From: Micromonospora inaquosa
GTDB lineage: Bacteria; Actinomycetota; Actinomycetes; Mycobacteriales; Micromonosporaceae
Length of the DNA stretch: 62,444 nt
Direction: 5' to 3'
Assembly (NCBI RefSeq): GCF_003857055.1
Contig: NZ_QGSZ01000214.1
Location: forward strand, 1-62,444
The notes beneath the pieces are model-generated. The model was not told where the DNA came from. It saw nothing but the letters and a program-made list of their open reading frames with translations, and ran no database searches. Below are positions 17,417 through 26,092 of the stretch, in pieces. The translations under genes and the position numbers were made by a program. Numbering within the stretch: position 1 is the first letter of the stretch; the number at the start of each line of letters is the position of its first letter.

Positions 17417-18874
17417 CTAGGTAGTAGGCGCGTCGACCGGCGCGTCCGGTGGGCCCTCCGCGATCGGCAGCAGGACCCGGAAGGTGGTTCGCCCCGGCTC
17501 GGTCTCCACCCGGATGTCACCGTGGTGCTTGTGCACCACGATCCGGTACGAGATGTCCAGCCCCAGACCGGTGCCCGCGCCGACCGGCTTCGTCGTGAAG
17601 AACGGTTCGAAGATGCGCGGACGCACCTCCGGCGGGATGCCCGGCCCGGTGTCGGTGATCTCCACCGCCAGCAGGTCGCCGAACCGTCCGGTGCGGACGG
17701 TCAGCACACCCTTCTCCCCCATCGCGCCCAACGCGTTGTCGATCAGGTTGGTCCACACCTGGTTCAGCTCGGCCGCGTACGCCGGGACCGGTGGGAGGGA
17801 CCGGTCGTACTCGCGGACCAGCTTGACCTCGGCGGGGATCTTGCCCTTGAACATCACCAGCGTGGCGTCGAGCAGGTCGTGCACGTCCACCACCCGGTGC
17901 GGGGCGCGGTCCAACTGCGAATACTGCTTGGCGGCCCCCACCAGCCCGGAGATCCGGGTGACCGCGTCGCCGATCTCGCGCATCAACAGCTCGGTGTCGA
18001 CCGTGTAGGTGAGCCAACGCACCGCCGCCTCAAGGTCCGCGGCCCCGACCGCGGCCTTCACCCGCACCAACCAGGCCACGTCGAGCCCACCGCCGACCAG
18101 GATCGGCGCCAGATCCCAGGCCCCATCGACCCCGTGCTCCTCCAGCCAGTCGGTGAGGGTGTCCTCGGCGTCGGCGGTCGCCATCGGGGTCAACTTCGGC
18201 GCGGTGGCCACCCGGGCGACCGCCTCCTCCTGCAACGCGACGAGGCCGTGCAGGGCGGTGCCGTCCAGCCGCCCGTCGGCGATCATGGCGAGCTTGTGCC
18301 GCATCCCGGCGACCCGGTCGCGCAACACCGAGGTGGCGCGCACCGCCGCCGCGGCCGGGTTGTTCAACTCGTGGGTCAACCCCGCCGACAATGAACCGAG
18401 CGCCAGCAGCCGCTCCCGTTCGCCGACGATTGTCTGCGAGTCCCGCATGCCGAAGAACAGCCCCTCCAACAGGTGCATCGGCATCGGGAACCAGGACCGC
18501 AGGGCGTCCGCGAAATCCTCCGCCGGCAACACGAAGAAGTCCGCATCGGTCACCGCCCGCAGACTGTTGCGGTAGATCTGGTCGACCTGATCACCCAGGT
18601 ACGCCTGGACGGCCCCGCCATACACCCCACGCTGTTCGGTCCGGCTGACCTCGACATCGTCGCCGCGCACCTGACGACTCAACGCCACCGCGCCGCGCAG
18701 CAGCACAAAGAAACAGGTCGCGGGCTCACCCTCGCCGTACACGAGGGTGCCGCCGGCGCGCTGCTCGACCCGTCCGCGCTCGGCCAGCCAGTCGAGCTGC
18801 CCGTCGTCGAGCGACTCGAACAGGAACAGGGTGCGCATCTGCGCCGGGGTCAGCCGGTCAGAATCGGTGCTCAC
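17417..18874 (-). CDS. sensor histidine kinase with cyclic-nucleotide-binding domain
   Basis: This 485-residue soluble kinase has an N-terminal cNMP-binding fold (about 14-145; GGTLVYGEGEPATCFFVLLRGAV), a dimerisation helix with phospho-acceptor His168 in LSAGLTHELNNPA, a long inserted helical region (about 190-300), and a HATPase domain with N-box NLIDNAL, G1 DTGPGIP and the FEPFFTTK/GTGLGL lid. The GTG start has an excellent AAGGAGG site. It lies 43 nt after the response regulator/thioredoxin-reductase gene, so the two form an operon and probably a phosphorelay. The ligand of the cNMP fold is unknown and need not be cAMP. Confidence 0.9.
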   Translation of the reverse strand: MSTDSDRLTPAQMRTLFLFESLDDGQLDWLAERGRVEQRAGGTLVYGEGEPATCFFVLLRGAVALSRQVRGDDVEVSRTEQRGVYGGAVQAYLGDQVDQIYRNSLRAVTDADFFVLPAEDFADALRSWFPMPMHLLEGLFFGMRDSQTIVGERERLLALGSLSAGLTHELNNPAAAAVRATSVLRDRVAGMRHKLAMIADGRLDGTALHGLVALQEEAVARVATAPKLTPMATADAEDTLTDWLEEHGVDGAWDLAPILVGGGLDVAWLVRVKAAVGAADLEAAVRWLTYTVDTELLMREIGDAVTRISGLVGAAKQYSQLDRAPHRVVDVHDLLDATLVMFKGKIPAEVKLVREYDRSLPPVPAYAAELNQVWTNLIDNALGAMGEKGVLTVRTGRFGDLLAVEITDTGPGIPPEVRPRIFEPFFTTKPVGAGTGLGLDISYRIVVHKHHGDIRVETEPGRTTFRVLLPIAEGPPDAPVDAPTT

Positions 18875-18917
18875 AGGGCCTCCTTGGCTCGCGACTGTCG
18901 GGCTCGCACAACCCGGC

Positions 18918-20576
18918 TCACTGGGCTTCCAGATAGCGGTGCACCAGCGATACCGCCATCGCGCCCTCGCCGACGGCCGAGGCGACCCTCTTGACCGACT
19001 CGGCCCGCACGTCCCCGGCGGCGAACACGCCCGGCACGCTGGTCTCCAGGTGGTACGGGTCGCGCGACAGCGACCAGCCGGGCGGCCGCCGCCCCCCGGT
19101 GAGCAGATCCGGTCCGGTCACGATGAACCCGCGCCCGTCGCGGACCAGCACCCCGTCCAGCCAGTCGGTGCGGGGCTCCGCGCCGATGAAGATGAACAGC
19201 CACGAGGTGTCGACCGAGCGGGCCTCCCCGGTGCGGGTGTCGCAGAGGGTGAGCCGCTCCAGGTGGTCCTCCCCCGCGCCGCCGACCACGGCGGTGTGCG
19301 GGTGCACGGTGATCTTGTCGATCCGTTCCAGCTGGTCGATCAGGTAGCGCGACATCGAGGCGGTCAGGTCCGCGCCCCGGATGAGCAGGTGCACCCTCGA
19401 CGCGTACCGGGAGAAGTGGACCGCCGCCTGACCGGCGGAGTTGGCCCCGCCGACGATGTAGACGTCCTGCTCGACGCAGCTCGGCGCCTCGGTGGCGGCA
19501 GCGCCGTAGAACACCCCCCGCCCGGTGAAGTCGGCCAGCCCCGGGGCGTCGAGCACCCGGTACGACACGCCGGTGGCCAGCACCACCGTGTGCGCGGCGA
19601 TCTCGGTGCCGTCGCCGAAGCGCAGCAGCCGGGCGCCACCGGCCTCGCTGAGACCGACCACCTCCCGGGCGCTGAGCAGTTCGGCGCCGAACTTGACCGC
19701 CTGCCGTCGGGCCCGATCGGTCAACTGCGCGCCGGACACGCCGTCCGGGAAGCCCAGGTAGTTCTCGATTCGGCTGCTCTGCCCGGCCTGACCGCCGGTC
19801 GCCCGTCGCTCCACGAGCACGGTGCGCAGCCCCTCCGACGCGCCGTACACCGCCGAGCCGAGACCGGCGGGGCCACCACCGATCACCACCAGGTCGTAGA
19901 AGTCACACGCCGGCACCACTGTCAACCCGGCCAGGGCGGCCAACTCGGCCTCACTCGGGGCGACCAACGCCTTACCCTCGGGCGTCACCACCACCGGGAC
20001 GTCCGCCTCGGTGGCCCCGGCCGCGTCGAGCAACCGGACGCCCTCGGGGTCGTCGGACAACAGCCACCGGTACGGCACCAGGTTGCGGGCCAGGAAGTCC
20101 CGGACCTTGAACGACGGCGCGGACCAGCGGTGCCCGACGACCCGGATCTCGACGCTCGCCGCGTCCGGGGTGACCGCCCACGCCTCCAGCAGCCCGTCGA
20201 CCACCGGGTACAGCTTCTCCTCCGGCGGGTGCCAGGGCTTGAGCAGGTAGTGGTCCAGGTCGACCACGTTGATGGCCTCGATCGCGGCGTCGGTGTCCGC
20301 GTACGCGGTGAGCAGCACCCGACGGGCGGCCGGGAAGATGTCCATGGCCGCTTCGAGGAATTCGACGCCGGTCATCTCCGGCATCCGGTGGTCGGCCAGC
20401 AGCAGCGCCACCTGTTCGCCGCGCAGCTTGACCTCGCGCAGCGCGTCCAGCGCCTCGGGGCCGGAGGAGGCCCGCAGCACCCGATAGCGGTCGCCGTAGC
20501 GGCGCCGGATGTCCCGGGCGACCGCCCGGGACACCACGGGGTCGTCGTCGACGGTCAGGATCACCGGGTTCGCCAT
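18918..20576 (-). CDS. response regulator fused to thioredoxin-reductase-like flavoprotein
   Basis: This 552-residue fusion has a CheY-like receiver domain (1-125; acidic pocket Asp10-12, phospho-acceptor Asp62 in LADHRMPEMTG, conserved Lys in LLKPWH). A short thioredoxin/glutaredoxin-like linker follows (about 140-225), then a TrxR-type FAD/NADPH module (about 235-550; VVIGGGPAGLGSAVYGASEG, GGQAGQSSRIENYLGFP, IVGGANSAGQAAVHFSR, GVFAAGDV). At the place where thioredoxin reductase has its redox-active CATC, this protein reads GAAATEA, so it cannot reduce thioredoxin in the classical way. The kinase encoded 43 nt downstream is the probable phospho-donor. Output is therefore likely regulated flavin chemistry instead of DNA binding. 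Confidence 0.9.
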   Translation of the reverse strand: MANPVILTVDDDPVVSRAVARDIRRRYGDRYRVLRASSGPEALDALREVKLRGEQVALLLADHRMPEMTGVEFLEAAMDIFPAARRVLLTAYADTDAAIEAINVVDLDHYLLKPWHPPEEKLYPVVDGLLEAWAVTPDAASVEIRVVGHRWSAPSFKVRDFLARNLVPYRWLLSDDPEGVRLLDAAGATEADVPVVVTPEGKALVAPSEAELAALAGLTVVPACDFYDLVVIGGGPAGLGSAVYGASEGLRTVLVERRATGGQAGQSSRIENYLGFPDGVSGAQLTDRARRQAVKFGAELLSAREVVGLSEAGGARLLRFGDGTEIAAHTVVLATGVSYRVLDAPGLADFTGRGVFYGAAATEAPSCVEQDVYIVGGANSAGQAAVHFSRYASRVHLLIRGADLTASMSRYLIDQLERIDKITVHPHTAVVGGAGEDHLERLTLCDTRTGEARSVDTSWLFIFIGAEPRTDWLDGVLVRDGRGFIVTGPDLLTGGRRPPGWSLSRDPYHLETSVPGVFAAGDVRAESVKRVASAVGEGAMAVSLVHRYLEAQ

Positions 20577-20727
20577 GGCGCCATGAAATCACCTGTCGAG
20601 GGTCGACCGCACCATCGCCGAGGCCGGGCCCACGGTTGACCGCCCCGCAGACGGGTAAGCCGGGAAGCCGCGCGGGCGGCCGAACATCGACGACCCGCCC
20701 GGTTGCCGCGCACACCTCGGGGGGCCC

Positions 20728-22965
20728 ATGGCGGACGCGACACCGACCGGACCGACGACGTCGGGCGGGATCGTGGAGCTGCGGGTGCACGGCGTCTCCG
20801 GCGCGGGGGCGGACCAGGTGTTGAACCGGCCGTACGTGCACCAGGTCGCCGGGGACCGCAGCGGAGGGTTCTTCCGGCCGCGTCCCGGCTATCCGGACTC
20901 CACCGGGACGGACGGGGTGACGCTGGAGGCGTACCGCTGGAGTGACCTGCCGTCCGGGACGGCCGTACGGACGTTGTCGCTGGTCTTCCTGCTGCCGTTC
21001 ATGCTCTGCAACGTGGCGCTCTGGATGCGCCCGGCGAACACCGTGTCGAAGCGCGGCTTCATGGCGCTGTGCCGGGTGCTCGCGCTCACCCTCACCGCGC
21101 TCTACGTGCTCTCCATCGTCGGAGTGGCGCTGGACCTGGTCGCCTGGCGCTGCATGGACACCCCGTCGTGCCTGGCCGGCCGGAGCTGGCTGTCCTGGCT
21201 CGGCGGGCGACCGACCGGGCTGCGCCTGGGTGTGCTGGCGCTCGTGCCGGTCGCCGCCATCGGGCTCGTCTGGTGGTTGGGCGCTCGCCCGGGCCATTCG
21301 TTCGACGCGTTCCGGACGCCCTCGACGCTGACGTCGAAACACCAGTTGAGCGCCGTCGGCCAGTGGGACGGCGAGCCGCTGGTGGGTCGACTGCGCTCGG
21401 TCCACGTCGCGGCGGCGTTCGCCACGCTGAGCGCCAGCCTGCTGGCCGCGCGAGCCAGCCAGCACCGCTCGTGGGTGATGGTGACCCTGATGACGGCCAC
21501 CGCGGCGGTGCTGCTGGCCTGCCTGGTCCTGGTCACCGTGGTGCCGAGCATCGACCGCACCGACCCGTCGCCTCGGGTGGACGGGGTCTTCCGCGGGCTA
21601 CGCACCATCGCCTGCGGCCTGACGATGCTGGTGATCGTGCACGTCGTCATCAGCCCGGCACCGTGGCCGCAAGGCGGTTCGCTGCCCGCCTACGGGGCGA
21701 TCGTGGCCTGGCTGTTCGTCAGCCAGACCGTGCTGGTGGCCGTGCTCGGCACACTGGTGATCTGGCGGCGGGGCGGCGGGCAGAGCCGGTCACCCATCCG
21801 CGCGTTGGGAGCGCCGGTCTTCATGACGATCTCGACCGGGCTCGCCGTGGCGTTCTCCGCCGAGCTGGTCTACCGGGTGGCGGATCTGCTCGATCGCGAC
21901 GGAACGACCGCGGACAGCCTGGAGACCAGCCCTCCCCTGCCGTACAAGTGGGCGATCTTCGGGTTTTTCCTGGCCGTGGTGACCGCTCTACTGGTGGCCG
22001 GTCTGGTCACCAGGATGACCCGCGGTAAGCGGCGTCGAGCGGCTCGGGCGATCGTGGCCGCCGACTTTCCGCACGCGCCGCCGCAGGCGGCGGACCGGCT
22101 GCGGCGGGTCGAGCAGACGGTGGCCCGGGCCCGTTTCACCGAGAATCTGGAACCGCTCTCCGTGGTGTACGCCTGCCTGGCGGCGCTCGGCCTGGCCACC
22201 AGCGTGCTCGGCCTGCTCCAGCTCCTACCGGGTGACGTGGCGCAGCGCTACGTGGGCGTGCCGGAGGGCATGGTCAACTTCCTGATCGGGTCGGGTAGCT
22301 ATGCCATCGCCGCGATCCTGCTCGGCCTGGTGGTGGGCGGCATCTTCGCGTACCGGACAGCGCAGTTCCGTCGGTACGTGGGTGTGCTCTGGGATCTGGG
22401 CACCTTCTGGCCCCGGGCGGCGCACCCGTTCGCGCCGCCCTGCTACGCCGAGCGGGCCGTGCCGGAGTTGGCCAAGCGGATCTCCTACCTGGTGGAGCAG
22501 GGGCACTGTGTGCTGCTGGCCGGGCACAGCCACGGATCGGTGCTGCTCGCCGCCACGGTGCTGCAACTGCCCGACCGGGTCACCGACCGGGTCGCCCTGC
22601 TGACCTACGGGTCGCCGCTGGGCCGGCTGTACTCCCGGCTGTTCCCGGCGTACGCCGACGAGCCGGCGCTGCGGGAGATCGGCGAGCGGGTCGGCTGGCG
22701 CTGGATCAACCTGTGGCGCGACACCGACCCGATCGGCGGCTGGATCTTCGCCGCCCACCGTCCCGGGAAGGCCGAGACGCTGACCGGGCCGGCGGCGACG
22801 GTGGATCGACGGTTGGTCGACCCGCAGGACGTGGTGCCGGCACCCAGCGACAGCGTTCCCCCGCCGATCCTGGGGCACTGGCCGTGCGAGTCGCAGGAGG
22901 CGTTCGCCGAGGCGGTACGGGAGCTGACCGGGCGGCTACGCCCCGAACACCGGACGACCGGCTGA
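20728..22965 (+). CDS. multi-pass membrane protein with split alpha/beta-hydrolase domain
   Basis: This 745-residue protein begins with a hydrolase-like strand, [21 protein letters not shown], followed by about eleven hydrophobic segments between residues 85 and 550. It ends with a soluble region holding a textbook nucleophile elbow, [11 protein letters not shown] (Ser601), and [12 protein letters not shown]. The N-terminal HGVSG could supply the oxyanion strand, so the membrane domain looks inserted into the hydrolase fold. A catalytic Asp and His could be the later DTDPIGG and [12 protein letters not shown], but this is inference. It may act on a lipid or lipid-linked substrate. The next gene, smpB, follows after 25 nt with its own apparent promoter. 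Confidence 0.75.
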   Translation: MADATPTGPTTSGGIVELRVHGVSGAGADQVLNRPYVHQVAGDRSGGFFRPRPGYPDSTGTDGVTLEAYRWSDLPSGTAVRTLSLVFLLPFMLCNVALWMRPANTVSKRGFMALCRVLALTLTALYVLSIVGVALDLVAWRCMDTPSCLAGRSWLSWLGGRPTGLRLGVLALVPVAAIGLVWWLGARPGHSFDAFRTPSTLTSKHQLSAVGQWDGEPLVGRLRSVHVAAAFATLSASLLAARASQHRSWVMVTLMTATAAVLLACLVLVTVVPSIDRTDPSPRVDGVFRGLRTIACGLTMLVIVHVVISPAPWPQGGSLPAYGAIVAWLFVSQTVLVAVLGTLVIWRRGGGQSRSPIRALGAPVFMTISTGLAVAFSAELVYRVADLLDRDGTTADSLETSPPLPYKWAIFGFFLAVVTALLVAGLVTRMTRGKRRRAARAIVAADFPHAPPQAADRLRRVEQTVARARFTENLEPLSVVYACLAALGLATSVLGLLQLLPGDVAQRYVGVPEGMVNFLIGSGSYAIAAILLGLVVGGIFAYRTAQFRRYVGVLWDLGTFWPRAAHPFAPPCYAERAVPELAKRISYLVEQGHCVLLAGHSHGSVLLAATVLQLPDRVTDRVALLTYGSPLGRLYSRLFPAYADEPALREIGERVGWRWINLWRDTDPIGGWIFAAHRPGKAETLTGPAATVDRRLVDPQDVVPAPSDSVPPPILGHWPCESQEAFAEAVRELTGRLRPEHRTTG

Positions 22966-22978
22966 GGCGGCGGCCGGA

Positions 22979-22984
22979 TATCGT
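22979..22984 (+). promoter_or_regulatory. -10 box of a leaderless promoter (smpB)
   Basis: TATCGT lies exactly 6 nt before the GTG start of smpB at 22991, with no Shine-Dalgarno between. Confidence 0.5.
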
Positions 22985-22990
22985 CGCGGG

Positions 22991-23482
22991 GTGAGCCCCT
23001 CCACGCCACCCGCACGCCGGTTGATCGCCTCGAACAAGAAGGCCCGGCACGAGTACACGGTGCTGCGCACGTACGAGGCGGGCATCGTGCTGGTCGGCAC
23101 CGAGGTGAAGTCGCTGCGCGAGGGGCGGGCCTCGCTGGTGGACGCGTTCGCACACGAGCGCGACGGTGAGATCGTGCTGTACGGCCTACACATCGCCGAG
23201 TACGCGTACGGCACCTGGACCAACCACGCCCCGCGCCGCAACCGCAAGCTGCTGCTGCACCGGGCCGAGATCGACCGGATCCTGGACAAGGTCCGCGAGG
23301 GCGGGGTGACCATGGTCCCGCTGTCGATGTACTTCGAGAACGGCTTCGCCAAGGTCGAGTTGGCGCTGGCCAAGGGCAAGCGCTCCTACGACAAGCGGCA
23401 GACGCTGGCCGAGCGCGACGCCAACCGGGAGATCGCCCGCGAGCTGGGCCGGCACCTCAAGGGCCACCCCCGCCGGCCCTGA
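22991..23482 (+). CDS. smpB: SsrA-binding protein SmpB
   Basis: This 163-residue protein binds tmRNA and brings it to stalled ribosomes for trans-translation. The conserved OB-fold blocks are clear: [58 protein letters not shown] and the basic C-terminal [20 protein letters not shown] tail that enters the decoding centre. Its length is normal. In many actinomycetes smpB follows ftsEX and is near ssrA. Here it follows a membrane hydrolase gene and no tmRNA is recognisable downstream, so a relocated or second copy is possible. Confidence 0.93.
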   Translation: MSPSTPPARRLIASNKKARHEYTVLRTYEAGIVLVGTEVKSLREGRASLVDAFAHERDGEIVLYGLHIAEYAYGTWTNHAPRRNRKLLLHRAEIDRILDKVREGGVTMVPLSMYFENGFAKVELALAKGKRSYDKRQTLAERDANREIARELGRHLKGHPRRP

Positions 23483-23611
23483 CCTCGGATCGTCGGTCCG
23501 GGTCACTGTCACTCACGCCGGTCGCGCGCGTCTTTCGCACGGGGTGCGGCGCGGCGCGGCCGGACATCGTTGACGCCGTTCGACGAACGTGGTCTGCTCA
23601 GTCGACGCCGT

Positions 23612-23632
23612 TAATGAAAACGGTAATCGTTA
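23612..23632. promoter_or_regulatory. candidate Zur-type (Fur-family) box
   Basis: TAATGAAAACG followed by GTAATCGTTA resembles the TAATGAAAA...TTTTCATTA boxes of actinobacterial Zur. The core AACG-GTAAT-CGTT is a perfect inverted repeat. The left half matches well and the right half only partly (about 7 of 11). It lies 20 nt upstream of the SCO5389-like start. The assignment is tentative. Confidence 0.35.
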
Positions 23633-23651
23633 GCTGATGCGGAGGAGAACC

Positions 23652-24044
23652 ATGTCACTCACCGTCCCGCCCGCCCTGCTCGACGCCGCCGAACGCGGCC
23701 CCGTCGACGACGAGGCGTTCATCGCCTGCGTCCGCGAATCGTTGCCCTACGCATGGGCCACCGTCAGCCGGGTGGTCGCCGAGCTGGAGACCGGCGACGA
23801 CGACCTGGCCGACAACGTCGTCCCGCCGCCGACCGACGCCGACCGGGGGCAACTGCTCCGGGCGCTGGCCAGCGACGCGATCCGCGCCAGTCTGGAACGG
23901 CACTTCGGCGTACGCCTGGCGTTCCAGAACTGCCACCGTGTCGCCGCGTTCCGCCCGTCGGCCGTCGACGGCGAGCGCTACCGCCGCTTCGTGTCGACCC
24001 GTGGCCAACTGCTCAACCAGTCGCCGGAGCTTCGCAACTGCTGA
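23652..24044 (+). CDS. SCO5389-family conserved hypothetical protein
   Basis: This 130-residue protein closely matches what I remember of the small actinobacterial family typified by SCO5389: ALLDAAERGPVDDEAFIACVRESLPYAW, then RGQLLRALASDAIRASLERHFGVRLAFQNCHRVA, ending in TRGQLLNQSPELRNC. The ATG at 23652 follows a strong GGAGGAGA site; an ATG five codons upstream has none. Conserved Cys and His residues (FQNCHR and the terminal Cys) could bind metal. No function is known to me. The possible Zur-type box upstream hints at zinc regulation. Confidence 0.85.
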   Translation: MSLTVPPALLDAAERGPVDDEAFIACVRESLPYAWATVSRVVAELETGDDDLADNVVPPPTDADRGQLLRALASDAIRASLERHFGVRLAFQNCHRVAAFRPSAVDGERYRRFVSTRGQLLNQSPELRNC

Positions 24045-24051
24045 GGGCGCC

Positions 24052-24086
24052 GGGTGGACCCGTCGGCGACGCCGGCGGGTCCACCC
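24052..24086. terminator. bidirectional hairpin between convergent genes
   Basis: GGGTGGACCCG and CGGGTCCACCC form an 11-bp stem, continued inward by CGGC/GCCG with one G-T pair around a GAC loop, giving about 16 bp in all. It lies in the 47-nt gap between the SCO5389-like gene and the aldo/keto reductase gene. Confidence 0.7.
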
Positions 24087-24091
24087 AGGCG

Positions 24092-24958
24092 CTAGCGGCC
24101 GATCTTGTCCAGCTCGGCGAGATCGTCGTCGGAGAGGGAGAGCGCGGCACCCGCGACGTTCTCGCGCAGGTGCGTCGCGGACGAGGTGCCCGGGATCAGC
24201 AGGATGTTCGGCGACCGTCGCAGCAGCCAGGCCAGGGCCACCGACATCGGTGACGCCTCCAGCCGGGCGGCCACGGTCGAGAGCACCGAGGACTGCAGGG
24301 GGCTGAAGCCACCGAGGGGAAAGAACGGGACGTAGGCGACGCCCTGCCCGGCGAGCGCGTCGATCAGCTCGTCGTCGCGACGGTGCGCGAGGTTGTACAT
24401 GTTCTGCACGCACACGATCGGTGCGATCGCCTGCGCCTCGGCGACCTGTTCCGGCGTCGCGTTGCTCACGCCGAGGTGCCGGATCAGGCCCTGCCGCTGA
24501 AGGTCGGCGAGTGTCTCGAACGCCTCGGCGACCGAACCGGGCAGCGGGCCCGCCGCGTCGCCGAGCCGGAGGTTGACAAGGTCGAGCACGTCGAGACCGA
24601 GGGTCTCGAGGTTCTCGTGCACGGACCGGCGCAGGCTCTCCGGATCACGGGCCGGAGGCCAGCCGCCCTGCTGGTCACGGTTCGCACCGACCTTGGTCAC
24701 GATGTGCAGCGAATCGGGGTACGGGTGCAGCGCTTCCCGGATCAGCTGGTTGGTGACGTGCGGCCCGTAGGCCTCGGAGGTGTCGATGTGGGTCATACCC
24801 AGCTCGACGGCCGTGCGCAGGACGGCGAGTGCGCCATCGTGGTCGGCCGGCGGTCCCATGACCCGGGGGCCGGCCAGCTGCATGGCGCCGTAGCCGAACC
24901 GGGTGACCGTCAGGCCTCCCAAGGTCCAGGTGCCGCCGGGAAGGGAGGTGGTGATCAT
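24092..24958 (-). CDS. aldo/keto reductase
   Basis: This 288-residue NADPH-dependent TIM-barrel oxidoreductase starts at the ATG at 24958, preceded by AGAGGTAAG. Family features include YGAMQLAGP at the N-terminus and IDTSEAYGPHVTNQLI with catalytic Asp and Tyr. The catalytic Lys follows in IVTKVG, and the cofactor end has LLIPGTSSATHLREN. It is divergent from an HxlR regulator with two palindromes between them, so its expression is probably switched by that regulator in response to an aldehyde, quinone or other electrophile. The substrate is unknown. Confidence 0.9.
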   Translation of the reverse strand: MITTSLPGGTWTLGGLTVTRFGYGAMQLAGPRVMGPPADHDGALAVLRTAVELGMTHIDTSEAYGPHVTNQLIREALHPYPDSLHIVTKVGANRDQQGGWPPARDPESLRRSVHENLETLGLDVLDLVNLRLGDAAGPLPGSVAEAFETLADLQRQGLIRHLGVSNATPEQVAEAQAIAPIVCVQNMYNLAHRRDDELIDALAGQGVAYVPFFPLGGFSPLQSSVLSTVAARLEASPMSVALAWLLRRSPNILLIPGTSSATHLRENVAGAALSLSDDDLAELDKIGR

Positions 24959-25032
24959 GTTCTTACCTCTGGCTCTCGTGTCGCGCCGAGCGGTGCTGGC
25001 GCATCGTCTACCTGCTCCACAATCGGGGTGTA

Positions 25033-25064
25033 ACTTCACTATCGGAAGTAGGCACCTGAAGGTG
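25033..25064. promoter_or_regulatory. two palindromes in the AKR/HxlR divergent promoter region
   Basis: ACTTC-N7-GAAGT (25033-25049) and CACCT-GA-AGGTG (25053-25064, extendable by one G-C pair) lie side by side between the divergent genes. Either could be the HxlR site. The first resembles the spaced inverted repeats bound by HxlR/YodB relatives. Confidence 0.45.
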
Positions 25065-25094
25065 CGTAACGCCCCGGCGGCTGGAGGAGCGGCG

Positions 25095-25538
25095 ATGACG
25101 ACGACCACGGCGGCGCAGAAGAAGGCTCAGGCCAAGGTGGAATATGACGCCTTCCTGGCGCAATGTCCGAGTCGCAAACTGATCGACCGCATCGCGGACA
25201 AGTGGGTCACCCTGGTGCTGGCGGCGCTGAACAGCGACGGGTCGCACCGCTTCGGCCTCGACTGCGCCGGCGAGCCCCGGCCAATGCGCTACTCGGAGCT
25301 GTCGCGCCTCCTGGCCGGAGTCAGTCAGAAGATGCTCACCCAGACACTGCGCTCCCTGGAACGCGACGGTCTGATCACTCGCACCGTGGTGCCGACCGTG
25401 CCCGTCACCGTGACCTACGAACTGACCGACCTCGGCATCTCCCTGCACCACGTGATGCGCGGCCTGAAGGGTTGGGCCGAAACGCACATGGACGACGTGC
25501 TCGCCAACCGCGCCACGTACGACAACCGGGACGCCTGA
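25095..25538 (+). CDS. HxlR-family transcriptional regulator
   Basis: This 147-residue winged-helix protein starts at the ATG at 25095 (GGAGGAG site). HxlR features are the N-terminal Cys in AQCPSRKLIDRIADKWVTLVL (Cys24; redox or electrophile sensing in relatives such as YodB and HypR), MRYSELSRLLAGVSQKMLTQTLRSLERDG as the DNA-binding helices, and the wing ending in YELTDLG. Long runs at the start are hydrophilic. It is divergent from the aldo/keto reductase and probably controls it and itself. Confidence 0.9.
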   Translation: MTTTTAAQKKAQAKVEYDAFLAQCPSRKLIDRIADKWVTLVLAALNSDGSHRFGLDCAGEPRPMRYSELSRLLAGVSQKMLTQTLRSLERDGLITRTVVPTVPVTVTYELTDLGISLHHVMRGLKGWAETHMDDVLANRATYDNRDA

Positions 25539-25657
25539 GCCCCCGGCACGACGCCGCCCCCAGGCCGAAGGGGAGACACGCAGCCACGGCAGCAGAAGCC
25601 CACAGAGGTACGCAGACACGACTCGCCATGGCCTTTTGCGCTCGCAGATGCGGCAGC

Positions 25658-25663
25658 TAGGGT
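25658..25663 (+). promoter_or_regulatory. -10 box of a leaderless promoter (molybdate operon)
   Basis: TAGGGT lies exactly 6 nt before the GTG at 25670, with no Shine-Dalgarno, ahead of the four-gene molybdate operon. Confidence 0.5.
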
Positions 25664-25669
25664 GAGCCG

Positions 25670-26092
25670 GTGACGATGTTCCGGATCGGTGAGGCGGCCG
25701 ACCTGCTCGGTGTCAGCAGCGACACCATTCGCCGCTGGGTGGACGCCGGGCGGCTGACGGCAGGGCGTGACGAGCACGGCCACCGGGTGATCGACGGCGT
25801 CGACCTGGCGGCGTTCGCCCGCGCCCAGGCCGCCGACCCGGACGCGGGCACCGAGTTCTCCTCGGCCCGCAACCGGCTGCGCGGCATTGTCGTCGACGTC
25901 CGCAAGGACACGGTGATGGCCCAGGTCGACATCCAGGCCGGCCCGTTCCGGGTCGTGTCGCTGATGAGTCGGGAGGCGGTCGACGAGCTCGATCTGCGGG
26001 TCGGGTCGGTGGCCGTCGCGGTGATCAAGTCGACAACGGTGGTGGTGGAGCGGGCCGCACCAGCCCCGAACAGGGGAAGGTCGGGCGGATGA
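25670..26092 (+). CDS. molybdate-binding HTH-TOBE regulator
   Basis: This 140-residue protein has an excisionase/MerR-like helix-turn-helix (FRIGEAADLLGVSSDTIRRWVDAGRL, about 4-29) and a Mop/TOBE domain (about 68-132; RNRLRGIVVDVRKDTVMAQVDIQAG and SVAVAVIKSTTVVVE). TOBE domains bind molybdate or tungstate, so this is a ModE-like sensor in the arrangement common in actinomycetes. It is the first gene of the operon and overlaps modA by 4 nt. It probably represses or tunes the operon by molybdate level. Relatives without DNA binding serve as molybdate storage. Confidence 0.88.
   Translation: MTMFRIGEAADLLGVSSDTIRRWVDAGRLTAGRDEHGHRVIDGVDLAAFARAQAADPDAGTEFSSARNRLRGIVVDVRKDTVMAQVDIQAGPFRVVSLMSREAVDELDLRVGSVAVAVIKSTTVVVERAAPAPNRGRSGG

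Noticed and set aside
23483..23651. tmRNA gene downstream of smpB
   Set aside because: No GGGGC start, tag-peptide reading frame, or TTCGAATCC-like T-arm and CCA end could be found in this short spacer.
24903..25094. Upstream extension of the HxlR gene
   Set aside because: The in-frame extension overlaps the divergent promoter and aldo/keto reductase start and has no regulator similarity; the ATG at 25095 has a clear GGAGGAG site.
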